Assembly: GCF_902498825.1 (NCBI RefSeq)
Contig: NZ_LR701459.1
Location: forward strand, 3,416,564-3,480,563
Direction: 5' to 3'
Source of the DNA: Rhizobium sp. EC-SD404
Lineage (GTDB): Bacteria > Pseudomonadota > Alphaproteobacteria > Rhizobiales > Rhizobiaceae
Length of the DNA stretch: 64,000 nt
Each line of letters opens with the position of its first letter. The first letter of the stretch is position 1. The notes beneath the pieces are model-generated. The model ran no database searches and was not told the DNA's origin. It was given only the letters and a program-made list of their open reading frames with translations. Made by a program: the position numbers and the translations under genes. Of this stretch, positions 26,605 through 36,948 are shown piece after piece.

Positions 26605-27018
26605 ATGATCGTCAACAAGAAGAAGCCCAATCCTATCGACATTCATGTCGGTAGCCGCATTCGCCTGAGGCGGACGATGATGGGGATGAGCCAGGAAAAG
26701 CTGGGTGAGAGCCTGGGCATTACCTTCCAGCAGATTCAGAAATACGAAAAAGGCACCAACCGCGTCGGTGCCAGCCGCCTCCAAAACATCTCCTCCATCC
26801 TGAGCGTGCCGGTTTCCTTCTTCTTCGAAGACGCTCCCGGTGACACCTCCACGCCGGGTGGCTTTTCCGAAGCGGCAAGCCCGAACTACGTTGTCGATTT
26901 CCTGTCATCCTCCGAGGGACTTCAGCTCAACCGCGCCTTCGTGCGGATCGAGGATCCCAAGGTGCGCCGCAAGCTCATCGAACTCGCCAAGGCGCTGGCG
27001 GGCGATCAGCCGGACTAG
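26605..27018 (+). CDS. PraR/PhrR-type XRE-family transcriptional regulator
   Basis: A 137-residue regulator with an N-terminal Cro/CI helix-turn-helix (about 12-70: VGSRIRLRRTMMGMSQEKLG, then FQQIQKYEKGTNR) and a C-terminal helical part ending KVRRKLIELAKALAGD. The start at 26605 has AGAGG seven bases upstream. The family includes PhrR, reported as low-pH induced next to actA in Sinorhizobium, and PraR of Rhizobium and Azorhizobium, which controls attachment and quorum-sensing genes. It lies between lnt and metK. The targets are not visible here. Confidence 0.88.
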   Translation: MIVNKKKPNPIDIHVGSRIRLRRTMMGMSQEKLGESLGITFQQIQKYEKGTNRVGASRLQNISSILSVPVSFFFEDAPGDTSTPGGFSEAASPNYVVDFLSSSEGLQLNRAFVRIEDPKVRRKLIELAKALAGDQPD

Positions 27019-27104
27019 CGGCCAGAGCACTTCTGAGGGCGCTCCGCCCGAGCATTCGGCACCCCGCCGTTCTATCCGAAGCCCGGCTTCCGGATGGAAA
27101 TGCT

Positions 27105-27124
27105 CATATCAAGATATATTTATG
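27105..27124. promoter_or_regulatory. Candidate SahR-like operator upstream of metK
   Basis: CATATCAAGATATATTTATG is a near-palindrome, with 12 of its 16 core bases symmetric. The core ATCAAGATATATTTAT differs at only two positions from the ATAAAGATATCTTTAT-like box that I remember for the ArsR-family methionine-cycle regulator SahR in alphaproteobacteria. It sits 75 bases before metK and just before a possible promoter, TTGTTT (27136-27141), 17 bases, TATCAC (27159-27164). Confidence 0.4.
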
Positions 27125-27199
27125 TCGTTCTACGCTTGTTTTTGGGCGTCGCCTTCAATATCACAGGGCGAGATTTGAAAGCCTGAAAAGGGTCATGGA

Positions 27200-28447
<1,248 letters not shown>

Positions 28448-28465
28448 CGGAATTCGGCGCTTCCC

Positions 28466-29164
28466 ATGACGGAACCAAGACGTGAACGTGCGACGGAGGC
28501 CTTTTTCGGCCGCCGCCGCGGGAAGCCTCTGACCGATCTGCAAAGCGAGCGCATGCGCGACCTTCTTCCGCGCCTGCGTCTCGATCTGGACAGCCCTCCA
28601 CCCTCGGATCTGAAGACGCTATTCGCCGCGCCGGTCGACGTTGTCAGACTGGAGATTGGGTTTGGCGGTGGCGAGCATCTTCTGCATCGCATCGAAGAAA
28701 ACCCGCGTACCGGCTTCATCGGCGTCGAGCCCTTCGTCAACGGCATGGCGAAGTTTCTGCGTGCCGTCGCGGAAACACCCGGCGACCGCATCCGCGTCTA
28801 TGACGACGATGCGACGCGGGTCCTCGACTGGCTGCCCGATGCCTCGATCGACCACATCGACCTGCTCTATCCCGACCCCTGGCCGAAGCCGCGCCATTTC
28901 AAGCGGCGCTTCGTCAATCCAGGCAATCTCGACCGCTTCGCCCGAGTGCTGAAGCCCGGCGGCGCGTTCAACTTCGCCTCCGATATCGACACCTATGTCG
29001 ACTGGACGCTTGGCCATTGCGACCGGCATGCCGCGTTCGAGTGGCTGGCGACACGGCCCACCGACTGGCACACGCCCTATGCCGGCTGGCCTGGCACGCG
29101 CTACGAGGAAAAGGCGACCCTCGAAGGCCGCAAACCCTGCTATCTGAGGTTCCGCCGGGTCTGA
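28466..29164 (+). CDS. trmB: tRNA (guanine-N7-)-methyltransferase TrmB
   Basis: Forms m7G46 in tRNA using SAM. The 232 residues include the SAM-binding [14 protein letters not shown], the family motif [18 protein letters not shown] and the C-terminal [19 protein letters not shown]. An arginine-rich N-terminus (about 1-45) precedes the domain, as in other rhizobial TrmB proteins. It is co-directional with metK. Confidence 0.96.
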   Translation: MTEPRRERATEAFFGRRRGKPLTDLQSERMRDLLPRLRLDLDSPPPSDLKTLFAAPVDVVRLEIGFGGGEHLLHRIEENPRTGFIGVEPFVNGMAKFLRAVAETPGDRIRVYDDDATRVLDWLPDASIDHIDLLYPDPWPKPRHFKRRFVNPGNLDRFARVLKPGGAFNFASDIDTYVDWTLGHCDRHAAFEWLATRPTDWHTPYAGWPGTRYEEKATLEGRKPCYLRFRRV

Positions 29165-29201
29165 CCCCGGCTCGCGGCTGCGTGGTTGTTCGCGCCGCGG
29201 T

Positions 29202-30230
29202 TCAGAGACCGCCGCGCTTCCAGTGGCGGCCATCGATCGCAATGCCGAAAAGGCCAGGCGTGCGCGCAAAGGCGGCAAGGCCTGAGAGCGCGGCGAGCGG
29301 ATGCGTCATCACGAATGTCGGCATCGCCGACAGAAGCCCCTGATGCGGCGCCTTGTCTTCGAAGGCTGCGCGGAATTCCGGCCCTTCGAGCGCCTTGATG
29401 ACCTTCTGTGAAATACCGCCCGCCAGATACACACCTCCCTGCGCCATGAAGATCAGCGCCAGATCACCCGCACAGCGGCCGAGATAGGTCGCAAACAGCC
29501 GCAGCGTCTCGGCGGCAGGCTCTTCGCCCGCAAGGCCCGACGTGGTGATGTCGGCCGGTGTGGAGAGCACCGCATCCCGCCCGTCGGCAGTGCAGATCGC
29601 GCGGTAGATGTTGACGATACCGCGGCCGCACAGGAGCTGTTCGGCCGAGATGCGACCGTCGATCTGCTCCAGATGCGGGAAGATTTCGAAATCGCGCTTG
29701 GAGCGCGGGCCCATGTCGATGTGGCCACCCTCGCCCGGCACCGGGATCCATCGGCGCTGGGCATAGACGAGGCCGGCGACGCCAAGACCCGTGCCGGGTC
29801 CGAGCACGATGCGGGATGCATGCGGCTCGATGCGGCCCTTGCCGATCTGGTGCCGGTGGCTCTCATCGAGCGATGCGACGGCGAGTGCTTGTGCGGCGAA
29901 GTCGTTGACGACCACCACTTCGCTGAACCCGAGATCGGCGATCATCTGCTTGGGGCGAACGACCCAGGGGCAGTTGGTGAGGTCGATCTCATCGCCGTCG
30001 ACCGGACCGGCAACGGCGAGGATCGCGCTGCGCGGTTGCAGGCTCGTCTTGTCGAGCACGCTCGTCTGGATCGCCTCGTCGATCGTCGCGAAATCGGCGG
30101 TCGCGACGTTCGGGAAGGCCTTGGGCTCGGAGTGGGCGTCGACCAGAATGGCAAAGCGGGCATTGGTGCCGCCGATGTCCCCGATCAGAATCGGAAAGGG
30201 AAAGTTCGGCTCATTGTCGTGCTGCACCAT
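29202..30230 (-). CDS. glk: Glucokinase
   Basis: ATP-dependent phosphorylation of glucose at C6 in the cytoplasm. The 342 residues belong to the Glk (not ROK) family: phosphate loop [17 protein letters not shown] near the N-terminus, the sugar site [12 protein letters not shown], and [10 protein letters not shown] with EGGHIDMGP. It lies 44 bases downstream of mgsA on the same strand, a pairing also seen in other rhizobia. It converges on trmB. Confidence 0.95.
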   Translation of the reverse strand: MVQHDNEPNFPFPILIGDIGGTNARFAILVDAHSEPKAFPNVATADFATIDEAIQTSVLDKTSLQPRSAILAVAGPVDGDEIDLTNCPWVVRPKQMIADLGFSEVVVVNDFAAQALAVASLDESHRHQIGKGRIEPHASRIVLGPGTGLGVAGLVYAQRRWIPVPGEGGHIDMGPRSKRDFEIFPHLEQIDGRISAEQLLCGRGIVNIYRAICTADGRDAVLSTPADITTSGLAGEEPAAETLRLFATYLGRCAGDLALIFMAQGGVYLAGGISQKVIKALEGPEFRAAFEDKAPHQGLLSAMPTFVMTHPLAALSGLAAFARTPGLFGIAIDGRHWKRGGL

Positions 30231-30274
30231 CGTTGCTTCCTGTCTGCAATCGTCGTCACTATGGGTTGCACCGT

Positions 30275-30649
30275 TCAGGGGCGCAACAATATCTCGGCCG
30301 TCGCCCGGTTGAGCGCCATCGGTATGTCGTAGACGATGGCAAGCCGCATCAACGCCTTCACATCGACGTCGTGGGGCATGGGCGTGAGGGGGTCGACGAA
30401 GAAGATCATCATGTCGATCTCGCCCGTCGCAATGAGCGCGCCGATCTGCTGGTCGCCGCCCAGCGGGCCGCTCTTCAATCGAACGAGCTCGAGATCGGGC
30501 ACCGCTTCAAGCACCCTGCGTCCGGTTGTTTCCGTCGAGGCGATCCGCAAGCCCTTCAGGGCATCGGCATGAGCAGTCGCGAAGGCGACCATCTCGTCCT
30601 TCATCTGGTCATGCGCAATCAGCGCTAACGTTTTCCGCCCAGTCGACAC
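30275..30649 (-). CDS. mgsA: Methylglyoxal synthase
   Basis: Converts dihydroxyacetone phosphate to methylglyoxal and phosphate, a bypass that relieves sugar-phosphate stress. The 124 residues include the N-terminal [12 protein letters not shown], the phosphate-binding [20 protein letters not shown], the catalytic-region GGDQQIGA and the C-terminal [20 protein letters not shown], all family signatures. Coupling to glucokinase suggests control of hexose-phosphate load. Confidence 0.96.
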   Translation of the reverse strand: MSTGRKTLALIAHDQMKDEMVAFATAHADALKGLRIASTETTGRRVLEAVPDLELVRLKSGPLGGDQQIGALIATGEIDMMIFFVDPLTPMPHDVDVKALMRLAIVYDIPMALNRATAEILLRP

Positions 30650-30737
30650 CGCCCGTCGCCCCAGATTAAATCGATTTGATCTTCGGACCTATAGCGAAGA
30701 CGCTCGATCAATGGAAGTCGCGGCGCGGTTTTGACGG

Positions 30738-31736
30738 CTACTGAAAAGGCCTGGGCGTCGGGATCGGCACCGGCGCGAAGCCGGCCGCAGAGCCGGGCAG
30801 CACCGCCTGCGTGCCGCCCGCATAGGTGACGGCAGCTTCGGATGCCGGAGCTGCAGCATCGAGCACCTGGGCGCAGGCGCGCGGCAGGTCGGAAAGCGGC
30901 GTGATCCGCGGCTTTGGGGGTGCCGGTGGCGGATCATCCGGCTGCGCCCACGGCTCCTCGGTGAACCACCAGGCAAGCGACGCATCGCAGCCGGAGCCGC
31001 TCGCCACGGGTTGCTGCGCCGTGCAGCCGGAGCTGCCATCCGGGCATTTCATGCGGATGTGGAAGTGATAGTGATGCCCGTAAATCGGCCGGACCTTGCC
31101 GAGATGCGTGCGATCGCCGGAATAGCTGTCGCAGAGTTTCTGCTTGATGCCGGGATGGACGAAAATTCGCTCCACCTGGGGATAGCTCGCCGCACGCATG
31201 ATCAAGCGGCCATGGGCTTCGGTCCAACGGTTCGGATCGACCTGCAGCGAGCCGTCCGCCAGGACGGAGGGAGCCTCGGTGTCCTCGCGCTCCCGGGCGG
31301 TCAAACGCCGGTTCGGCATCGGTGTCAGCCAGATATCGGCGTCGAGGCCGATCTGGTGCGATGCGTGCCCGGACAGCATCGGACCGCCACGGGGCTGCGA
31401 GATGTCGCCGACCAGAAGTCCAGGCCAGCCATCCTGTGCCGCGGCTTCGCGCGACAGGCGATCGAGCAGCGCGATCATGTCGGGATGGCCCCAGCGACGG
31501 TTGCGCGAAAGGCGCATGGCCTGCCAGGTCGGCCCGTCGGTCGGGATGGCGATGCCGCCCGCAAGGCAGCCCTTGGAATAGAAGCCGATGGGGGCCGGCG
31601 CAGTCGCAGCCGGAAGGGCACGGGTGCCGAAGAGTTCCTTGGCATCCTGGGCCGTGGCTGGAAGCTCCGCCGCCAGCAAGGCGATCACAACCGCTCCCCA
31701 CACGCCCGCGCGCCGTAACAATCTCGATCGTGCCAA
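30738..31736 (-). CDS. mepA: Penicillin-insensitive murein endopeptidase MepA
   Basis: Periplasmic LAS-family metallopeptidase that cuts D-Ala-mDAP cross-links. The 332 residues start with a signal peptide (about 1-29, GVWGAVVIALLAAELPATAQ). Zinc ligands are in GGPMLSGHASHQIGLDADIW and GHHYHFHIRMKCP. A proline-rich C-terminal extension (about 255-332) goes beyond the E. coli enzyme. It lies 72 bases downstream of the GT-C-like membrane protein gene on the same strand. Confidence 0.93.
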   Translation of the reverse strand: MARSRLLRRAGVWGAVVIALLAAELPATAQDAKELFGTRALPAATAPAPIGFYSKGCLAGGIAIPTDGPTWQAMRLSRNRRWGHPDMIALLDRLSREAAAQDGWPGLLVGDISQPRGGPMLSGHASHQIGLDADIWLTPMPNRRLTAREREDTEAPSVLADGSLQVDPNRWTEAHGRLIMRAASYPQVERIFVHPGIKQKLCDSYSGDRTHLGKVRPIYGHHYHFHIRMKCPDGSSGCTAQQPVASGSGCDASLAWWFTEEPWAQPDDPPPAPPKPRITPLSDLPRACAQVLDAAAPASEAAVTYAGGTQAVLPGSAAGFAPVPIPTPRPFQ

Positions 31737-31808
31737 GGCTTCACTCCCGCGTTTCGTATGCCACGGTAGCGAAGATTGCGATTCGAGGGAATCGTGTCTG
31801 CGCCGCGT

Positions 31809-33623
31809 TCACCGAACCCGGAAGATCGAAACGTCTTCGACGCTCGGCAAGCGCTCGAGATAGGACGGCACGCGCCCTTCGCCGATCGCGGCATAGAGCC
31901 CGTCGGGTGCGCGACGCGCGAGCATCCGCGTCTCCGGATCCCCCGGGCAATAGACGAGGATGCCGACGCCCGCCCCCTGCATAAAGGCACGTGCACTCTC
32001 GGGCGGCTCCATCGCAAGATGCAATTGCGTGAGCATGCCGCCCTGATTGCGGTGATAGGGCGCCGACAGTACACGATGCCCCGTGAAGCGCAGGATCGAC
32101 GCTCCGAGATTGGAAACGGAGGAAACGGTGGTCGGTGGCAGGCCGCGCAATGGGGCCTGCGCCTCTGCCGTCTGGCAGGACCGCGCCGTCGAGGCGGGCG
32201 CCTCGGTAGCATTGGCCATCGCGTCGTTGAAGGCGAGATGCCCGGCGATTGCCCAGGAGGTCGGCGTCAGGATGATCACCGCCGCGCAGAATGCCAGCGC
32301 GCGGCGCCAGTTGCCCGGCTCGAGATGCATTCGGGCGCGCAGTGCCGCGACGACCGGGACGAATGCGAAAATCGCGAAAAGATTGGCGAAGACAGCGCCC
32401 CTGACCTGGATGGACGCTACGAGCAGCGCGGTGGCGAGCAGTAGCGCCAGCGTCAACGCCTGACGACGGCGATTGCCGATCCAGGCCGCATGCAAGCAGA
32501 GTGCAAGAGCGGCGATCGGCAGAAGATAGTGGCCGGCCAACGCTTCCGGCGCGCTTGTGGCGATATCCATCAGCGACTGCGCTTCCGTCACCTTCTCCAG
32601 CCAGAGTTCACGCAGCATCGGATCGAGCCCGGCGAGCGGATTGGCGAAGCACTGGGGCGCGAATGCTAGCGCGGCAGCCCCCGCGAGCGCTCCGACACCC
32701 GCCAGCATCATGAGGCGCCCAGGCAGTTTCTGCCGACGCCCAAGCGCTGCCGCAGCGAAGAGGGCGCCTGCGCCGACGACACCCGGCAGATAGAAGCCGG
32801 CCGAATAGGCATCGCAATAGGCGACCATGCGGGCACCGGGAGGAACGGTGGCAAGAAAAGTCGCGGTCAGCGTCGCGGCGAAGGCCAATGTGAACCCTTC
32901 GACGCCCGGTCGCGCGCGTTCTCCGAGGGCGAGCCAGACGAAGGCGACGGCAAGGCACGAAGCTGCCACGATCGGCATGGTTTCGGCGCCGATGCTGAGC
33001 GCCAGTGCGCCGACCGCGCCGGCCACGGCGAAGGCAGCCCGACTGGGCTTGCGCTGCAGCAGGCCGCCCGCCATCGCCGCCAACAGGACGAGCTGGACAT
33101 TGTGGTGATCGATCGCGCCGGGCGAAAACCGGTTGATGCCGACCGTGTACATCGCGCCGAGAAAAAGCGCTGCTACGACGGCGTGCGGCCCCTCACCGCG
33201 AAAAGAAAGCGCAAGCGCCGAGAGGAGAGCGAGAAGCAACAGCGCAGGCCAGACGGCAAGCGCGAGCGCCTCGCCGGTTGCGCCCGGCACGATCGCCTGG
33301 AAAAGCGCGATCAGATTTGCGATTGGCAGGTCCACCAGTCGCGACCAGTGCATTTCCGTGCCCGCTTCAAGCCCGAGCCGATACTGCGTGAGGTCGAACC
33401 AGCCTTGGCCTGCGAGCAGGTCGCGCACCTGGACGAGACGCATGACATCGTCGTTGTCGGCGCCGACATAGTCGCCATCGTTGAAGCGTCGCGCGATGAG
33501 GACGGCGATCCCGATGAAAAAAGTGGCAAGCGTCGGCCAGAGCACCTTGGCACGGGTGATCGTCGGAGCACCGATTTTCGGCACCGTCCGCTCGCCAACG
33601 CCATTCGCTGTCCCGGCCGCCAT
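31809..33623 (-). CDS. Large multi-spanning membrane protein, GT-C-like (STT3-type features), uncharacterised
   Basis: About 604 residues from the ATG at 33623; an in-frame GTG at 33644 is less likely. I do not know a characterised homologue. One helix at about 30-46 is followed by a loop with an acidic DNDDVMR (residues 56-62) and a conserved-looking WFDLTQYRLGLEAG. About ten more helices follow, with SPGAIDHHNVQ (about 168-177), and then a soluble C-terminal domain from about 450. An acidic motif in the first outer loop plus DHH resembles lipid-sugar-dependent GT-C transferases such as STT3. Divergent genes for a DPM-type transferase and GtrA support an envelope glycosylation role; this is inference. 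Confidence 0.8.
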   Translation of the reverse strand: MAAGTANGVGERTVPKIGAPTITRAKVLWPTLATFFIGIAVLIARRFNDGDYVGADNDDVMRLVQVRDLLAGQGWFDLTQYRLGLEAGTEMHWSRLVDLPIANLIALFQAIVPGATGEALALAVWPALLLLALLSALALSFRGEGPHAVVAALFLGAMYTVGINRFSPGAIDHHNVQLVLLAAMAGGLLQRKPSRAAFAVAGAVGALALSIGAETMPIVAASCLAVAFVWLALGERARPGVEGFTLAFAATLTATFLATVPPGARMVAYCDAYSAGFYLPGVVGAGALFAAAALGRRQKLPGRLMMLAGVGALAGAAALAFAPQCFANPLAGLDPMLRELWLEKVTEAQSLMDIATSAPEALAGHYLLPIAALALCLHAAWIGNRRRQALTLALLLATALLVASIQVRGAVFANLFAIFAFVPVVAALRARMHLEPGNWRRALAFCAAVIILTPTSWAIAGHLAFNDAMANATEAPASTARSCQTAEAQAPLRGLPPTTVSSVSNLGASILRFTGHRVLSAPYHRNQGGMLTQLHLAMEPPESARAFMQGAGVGILVYCPGDPETRMLARRAPDGLYAAIGEGRVPSYLERLPSVEDVSIFRVR

Positions 33624-33746
33624 GTTGCAGCACCCCGCCCGCACAAAGAACTATCCGGGCTGCAACCTAGCCTTAACCTTCCCAAGAAATAGTAAAGCGC
33701 CCGGAACAGCCGGCTAAGACGTCCAACGCTTGAGGATGGACAGAAG

Positions 33747-34739
33747 ATGCAGGCCCCTTACGACATCGCCGTGCTCATTCCTTGCTACAACGAGGAAGCG
33801 ACGATCTCGTCCGTCGTGGCGGATTTTCGGCGGGTCCTGCCCGAGGCGCGCATCTTCGTCTACGACAACAATTCATCCGACCGCACCGCGATGCTGGCCA
33901 AGCTTGCCGGTGCGACGGTCGTGCGCGAGCGCCGGCAGGGCAAGGGCCATGTCGTGCGCCGCATGTTCGCCGACATCGACGCCGACATCTACCTCATGGC
34001 CGATGGCGACGGCACCTATCCCGCCGACGATGCGCCGGAGCTCGTGCTGACCTTGATCAGCGAACGGGCGGACATGGTCGTCGCAACCCGCAAGGATGTG
34101 ACACGCGATGCCGGACGCAAGGGCCACGCGTTCGGCAACCGGATCTTCAACAGCATCTACCGGCGTCTTTTCGGGCGCGATTTCACCGACATCTTCTCCG
34201 GCTACCGCGCCTTTTCCCGGCGCTTCGCGAAGAGCTTCCCGGCGCTTTCCGCAGGCTTCGAGATCGAAACGGAAATGTCCGTCCATGCATCGCAGCTCAA
34301 GCTGCCCGTGGCCGAAATCCCCGTAGTCTACGGGCGGCGTCCGGAAGGATCGCACAGCAAGCTCGGCACGTTCCGCGACGGCGGTCGCATCTTATGGATG
34401 CTGGCGCTGCTGATGAAGGAGACGCGTCCCTTCACCTTCTTCGGCAGCATCGCGCTCGGCTTTGCGCTCGTCTCGCTCGGCTTCATGCTGCCGGTGTTGA
34501 TCGAGTATTTCCGCACGGGCCTCGTTGACCGTTTGCCGACCTGGATCCTGGCCGTCGCGCTCAGCCTCATGGCCCTAGTCGCGTTCGTGTCCGGCGTTAT
34601 CCTGGATTCGGTTGCGCGCGGGCGCGCCGAGCAGAAGCGCGTGCATTATCTGACGTTGAAGCCCGGCTTTGCTCGTGCAGCCGAACGCGCGGACGAGCAG
34701 CCTGCCGCGAAGACCAAGTCGGCGCGCAAAGTCGCCTGA
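33747..34739 (+). CDS. Polyprenol-phosphate glycosyltransferase (GT2, DPM1/GtrB-like)
   Basis: A 330-residue GT2 enzyme that should transfer a nucleotide sugar to a polyprenyl phosphate on the cytoplasmic face. The GT-A domain (about 1-220) opens YDIAVLIPCYNEEATISSVV, with the metal-binding DGD at 86-88 in YLMADGDGTYP and FTDIFSGYRAFSRRF. Two C-terminal transmembrane helices lie at about 230-290, followed by a basic tail. The donor sugar is unknown. Its last base overlaps the GtrA start (TGATG), so donor synthesis and flipping are coupled. Confidence 0.9.
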   Translation: MQAPYDIAVLIPCYNEEATISSVVADFRRVLPEARIFVYDNNSSDRTAMLAKLAGATVVRERRQGKGHVVRRMFADIDADIYLMADGDGTYPADDAPELVLTLISERADMVVATRKDVTRDAGRKGHAFGNRIFNSIYRRLFGRDFTDIFSGYRAFSRRFAKSFPALSAGFEIETEMSVHASQLKLPVAEIPVVYGRRPEGSHSKLGTFRDGGRILWMLALLMKETRPFTFFGSIALGFALVSLGFMLPVLIEYFRTGLVDRLPTWILAVALSLMALVAFVSGVILDSVARGRAEQKRVHYLTLKPGFARAAERADEQPAAKTKSARKVA

Positions 34740-35113
34740 TGCGGCGCGTGCTCGCCTTCGGCATGGTCGGCGCCATCGGCTTCGCCGTCGATGCCGGCGT
34801 CCTCGCATCGGGCCTGTATTTCGGACTGAATCCGCTGAGCGCGCGTATCCTTTCGATCGCTGCGGCGCTTCTGGTGACCTACGTGCTCAACCGCACCTTG
34901 ACCTTCGGCAAGAGCGGTCGCTCGGTGGCTGCCGAAGGCTTGCGCTATGGCGGCGTGGGCTTGAGCTCGGCCGGGCTCAATTACCTCATCTATGCGGGGC
35001 TTCTTCTCGCCTTTCCGCGCCTGGTGCCGCTGGCTGCGCTCGTCGCGGCTTCGGCCGCGGCAGCGCTCTTTTCCTATTTCGGCTATCAGAAGCTCGTTTT
35101 CCGGCGGCCCTGA
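34739..35113 (+). CDS. GtrA-family membrane protein (polyprenyl-linked sugar flippase candidate)
   Basis: A 124-residue protein with four transmembrane helices. The family pattern is clear: FGMVGAIGFAVDAGVL at the start, YVLNRTLTFGKSG between helices 2 and 3, and SYFGYQKLVFRR at the end. GtrA proteins are thought to flip polyprenyl-phosphate sugars made by the adjacent GT2 enzyme for use by periplasmic GT-C transferases. The overlap with the GT2 gene and the divergent GT-C-like gene fit that scheme. Confidence 0.9.
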   Translation: MRRVLAFGMVGAIGFAVDAGVLASGLYFGLNPLSARILSIAAALLVTYVLNRTLTFGKSGRSVAAEGLRYGGVGLSSAGLNYLIYAGLLLAFPRLVPLAALVAASAAAALFSYFGYQKLVFRRP

Positions 35114-35120
35114 CGACCCC

Positions 35121-36107
35121 TCAGATGGCTTCCCAGCCATCATGGTCGCCTGCCCGGAAGATCGCGTCGATCACCTTCTGGTTGGCACGCGAAGCCTCCA
35201 GTTCGAACAGGTCGATATCGCCGCCGGCAATCTTCTCGGCAAAGGCTTCGGCCTGGAGGCGGTACTGGCGCACGCCGGAGAAGCGGAAAATCTCGGAGCG
35301 GTCGCGCTTTATTGAATGCAGCGTGACGCTTGCGAGATCGTATTCGCCCGCATTGAAGGGCGCGGCCACCTCGATCGTGCCCTGATCGCCGTGGAAGACC
35401 ATCGCCTGGCGTAGCGCCATCTGCGTGGAGCAGTAGAAACCCATCTCGAAATCACCGAAGTCGACGACCGCGCTGGCATAACGGTCGGTGCCGAAATCCG
35501 GATCACGCTCCACGGTGGCGCGCACGCGCTTCGGCTCCATTCCCGTGGCGAACCGCGCGGTTACGACGGGATAGACGCCGATGTCCGCAAGCGCCCCACC
35601 GCCCAGCGCCAGCTGGTTGCGCATGTTGCCGGGGTCCCGGTTGGCGTAGCTGAAAGCGCCATCGATGCGCCGCAGCTTCCCGATCGCGCCGCCGGCGATC
35701 AGTTCGCGCACCTTGCGCCATTGGGGATGGTAGAAGACCATGAAGGCCTCCGAGACGACGACGCCGGCCTTGTCGCGCGCGGCGATCACCGCATCGATCT
35801 GCTCGGCCTTCAACGCCAGCGGCTTTTCCACCAGCACATGCTTGCCGGCTTCGGCGGCGCGCACGGCCCATTCCACATGCTGGCTCGTCGGCAGCGGGAT
35901 GTAGACCGCATCGACGTTCGGCGAGGCAAGAAGCGCGTCGTAGCTTCCGTGCACTTCGGAAATGCCGAAGCGTTGCGCCGTTTCCTGTCCCCGCTTCAGG
36001 TCGCGGCTTCCGATCGCCGTCACGACGCAGTTGCCAGCGTCCAGAAGCGCCGGGATCACCTGTTCGCGCGCGATCTTTGCCGTCGAGAGAATTCCGAAGC
36101 GCAGCAT
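35121..36107 (-). CDS. Gfo/Idh/MocA family oxidoreductase
   Basis: A 328-residue NAD(P)-dependent sugar or inositol-type dehydrogenase. The Rossmann domain opens [20 protein letters not shown]; the catalytic-lysine motif [14 protein letters not shown] lies near residue 95, and the C-terminal domain carries [13 protein letters not shown]. The ATG at 36107 has AAGGATAG just upstream; the longer frame to 36275 lacks a site. The substrate is unknown. It converges with gtrA, eight bases apart, and is divergent from the SleB-like gene. Confidence 0.88.
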   Translation of the reverse strand: MLRFGILSTAKIAREQVIPALLDAGNCVVTAIGSRDLKRGQETAQRFGISEVHGSYDALLASPNVDAVYIPLPTSQHVEWAVRAAEAGKHVLVEKPLALKAEQIDAVIAARDKAGVVVSEAFMVFYHPQWRKVRELIAGGAIGKLRRIDGAFSYANRDPGNMRNQLALGGGALADIGVYPVVTARFATGMEPKRVRATVERDPDFGTDRYASAVVDFGDFEMGFYCSTQMALRQAMVFHGDQGTIEVAAPFNAGEYDLASVTLHSIKRDRSEIFRFSGVRQYRLQAEAFAEKIAGGDIDLFELEASRANQKVIDAIFRAGDHDGWEAI

Positions 36108-36294
36108 GGGTCTATCCTTACCTGATGGCTGACTGGTCCTGGAGCCATACAGGCAGGCCGCCCACTTGTCATCGACCCGGACTGCCGCGCCGCTGTTGCC
36201 GATCCGCAACATTCGACCCGACGAGCAGATTTTGCGGGAATAGGCTGCTCCCGTCTGCCGTTGTCGCAGCGTCAATCACATCTGGAGAAGAGCG

Positions 36295-36930
36295 ATGCGC
36301 TACCGGACAGGGCGTGTTGCCGGCATTCTCCGTCAGGGACTGCTTCAGGCTGCGGCACTCGCGGCAGCGCTGTTGCTCGCCCCCATGACGGCCCATGCCA
36401 GCACCGCAGACTACATTCCCCGCTATCTCGACATCCGCACGCCGGAGCATCTGCGCGGCGTTCCAATCAACCGGGAACAGCGCGATTGCCTCGCGCAGGC
36501 GCTTTATCACGAAGCACGCGGCGAGACGGAGCTCGGCCGGATCGCAGTGGCCCAGGTTATTCTCAACCGGGTACGGGCCCGGGTCTATCCCGACACGATC
36601 TGCGATGTCGTCTACGAGAACCGGCACATGAAAAATCGCTGTCAGTTTTCCTTCGCCTGCGACGGGGTCAGCGATCGGCCGCGGGACGCAAAGTCCTGGC
36701 GATCAGCGGTCAGGCTCGCAAACGGAATCCTCTGCATCGGCGGATGCGCCCGACGGGCGGCTTCACCGGAAATCGAGCGGCTCAGCCGGGGGCTGAAATC
36801 GGCGACGCATTACCACGCCACCTATGTGCGCCCGCGATGGGCACGCGCCAAGAAGCGCGTCGGCCAGATCGGTCTCCACATCTTCTATCGAAGCGAACGC
36901 GTGGCGCGCACTATGCCGGCGTCCTACTGA
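36295..36930 (+). CDS. SleB-like cell wall hydrolase (Hydrolase_2 domain), secreted
   Basis: A 211-residue exported protein. A signal peptide spans about 1-35 (LLQAAALAAALLLAPMTAHA). The Hydrolase_2 domain of the spore-cortex lytic enzyme SleB family follows, with ALYHEARGETELGRIAVAQV and NRVRARVYPDTICDVVYE. In non-sporulating alphaproteobacteria such proteins are presumed peptidoglycan lytic enzymes. The start has GGAGAAGAG upstream. It is the second wall-active enzyme near the glycosylation genes, after mepA. Confidence 0.9.
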   Translation: MRYRTGRVAGILRQGLLQAAALAAALLLAPMTAHASTADYIPRYLDIRTPEHLRGVPINREQRDCLAQALYHEARGETELGRIAVAQVILNRVRARVYPDTICDVVYENRHMKNRCQFSFACDGVSDRPRDAKSWRSAVRLANGILCIGGCARRAASPEIERLSRGLKSATHYHATYVRPRWARAKKRVGQIGLHIFYRSERVARTMPASY

Positions 36931-36948
36931 CGGGTTCCCAGTTACGCT

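Noticed and set aside
26460..26642. A 60-codon minus-strand frame between lnt and the XRE regulator
   Set aside because: It overlaps the regulator start and has no site or domain. The region more likely holds the regulator promoter.
27019..27199. SAM riboswitch upstream of metK
   Set aside because: I could not build SAM-II, SAM-V or SAM/SAH pseudoknot elements. Only short hairpins and the palindrome at 27105-27124 are visible.
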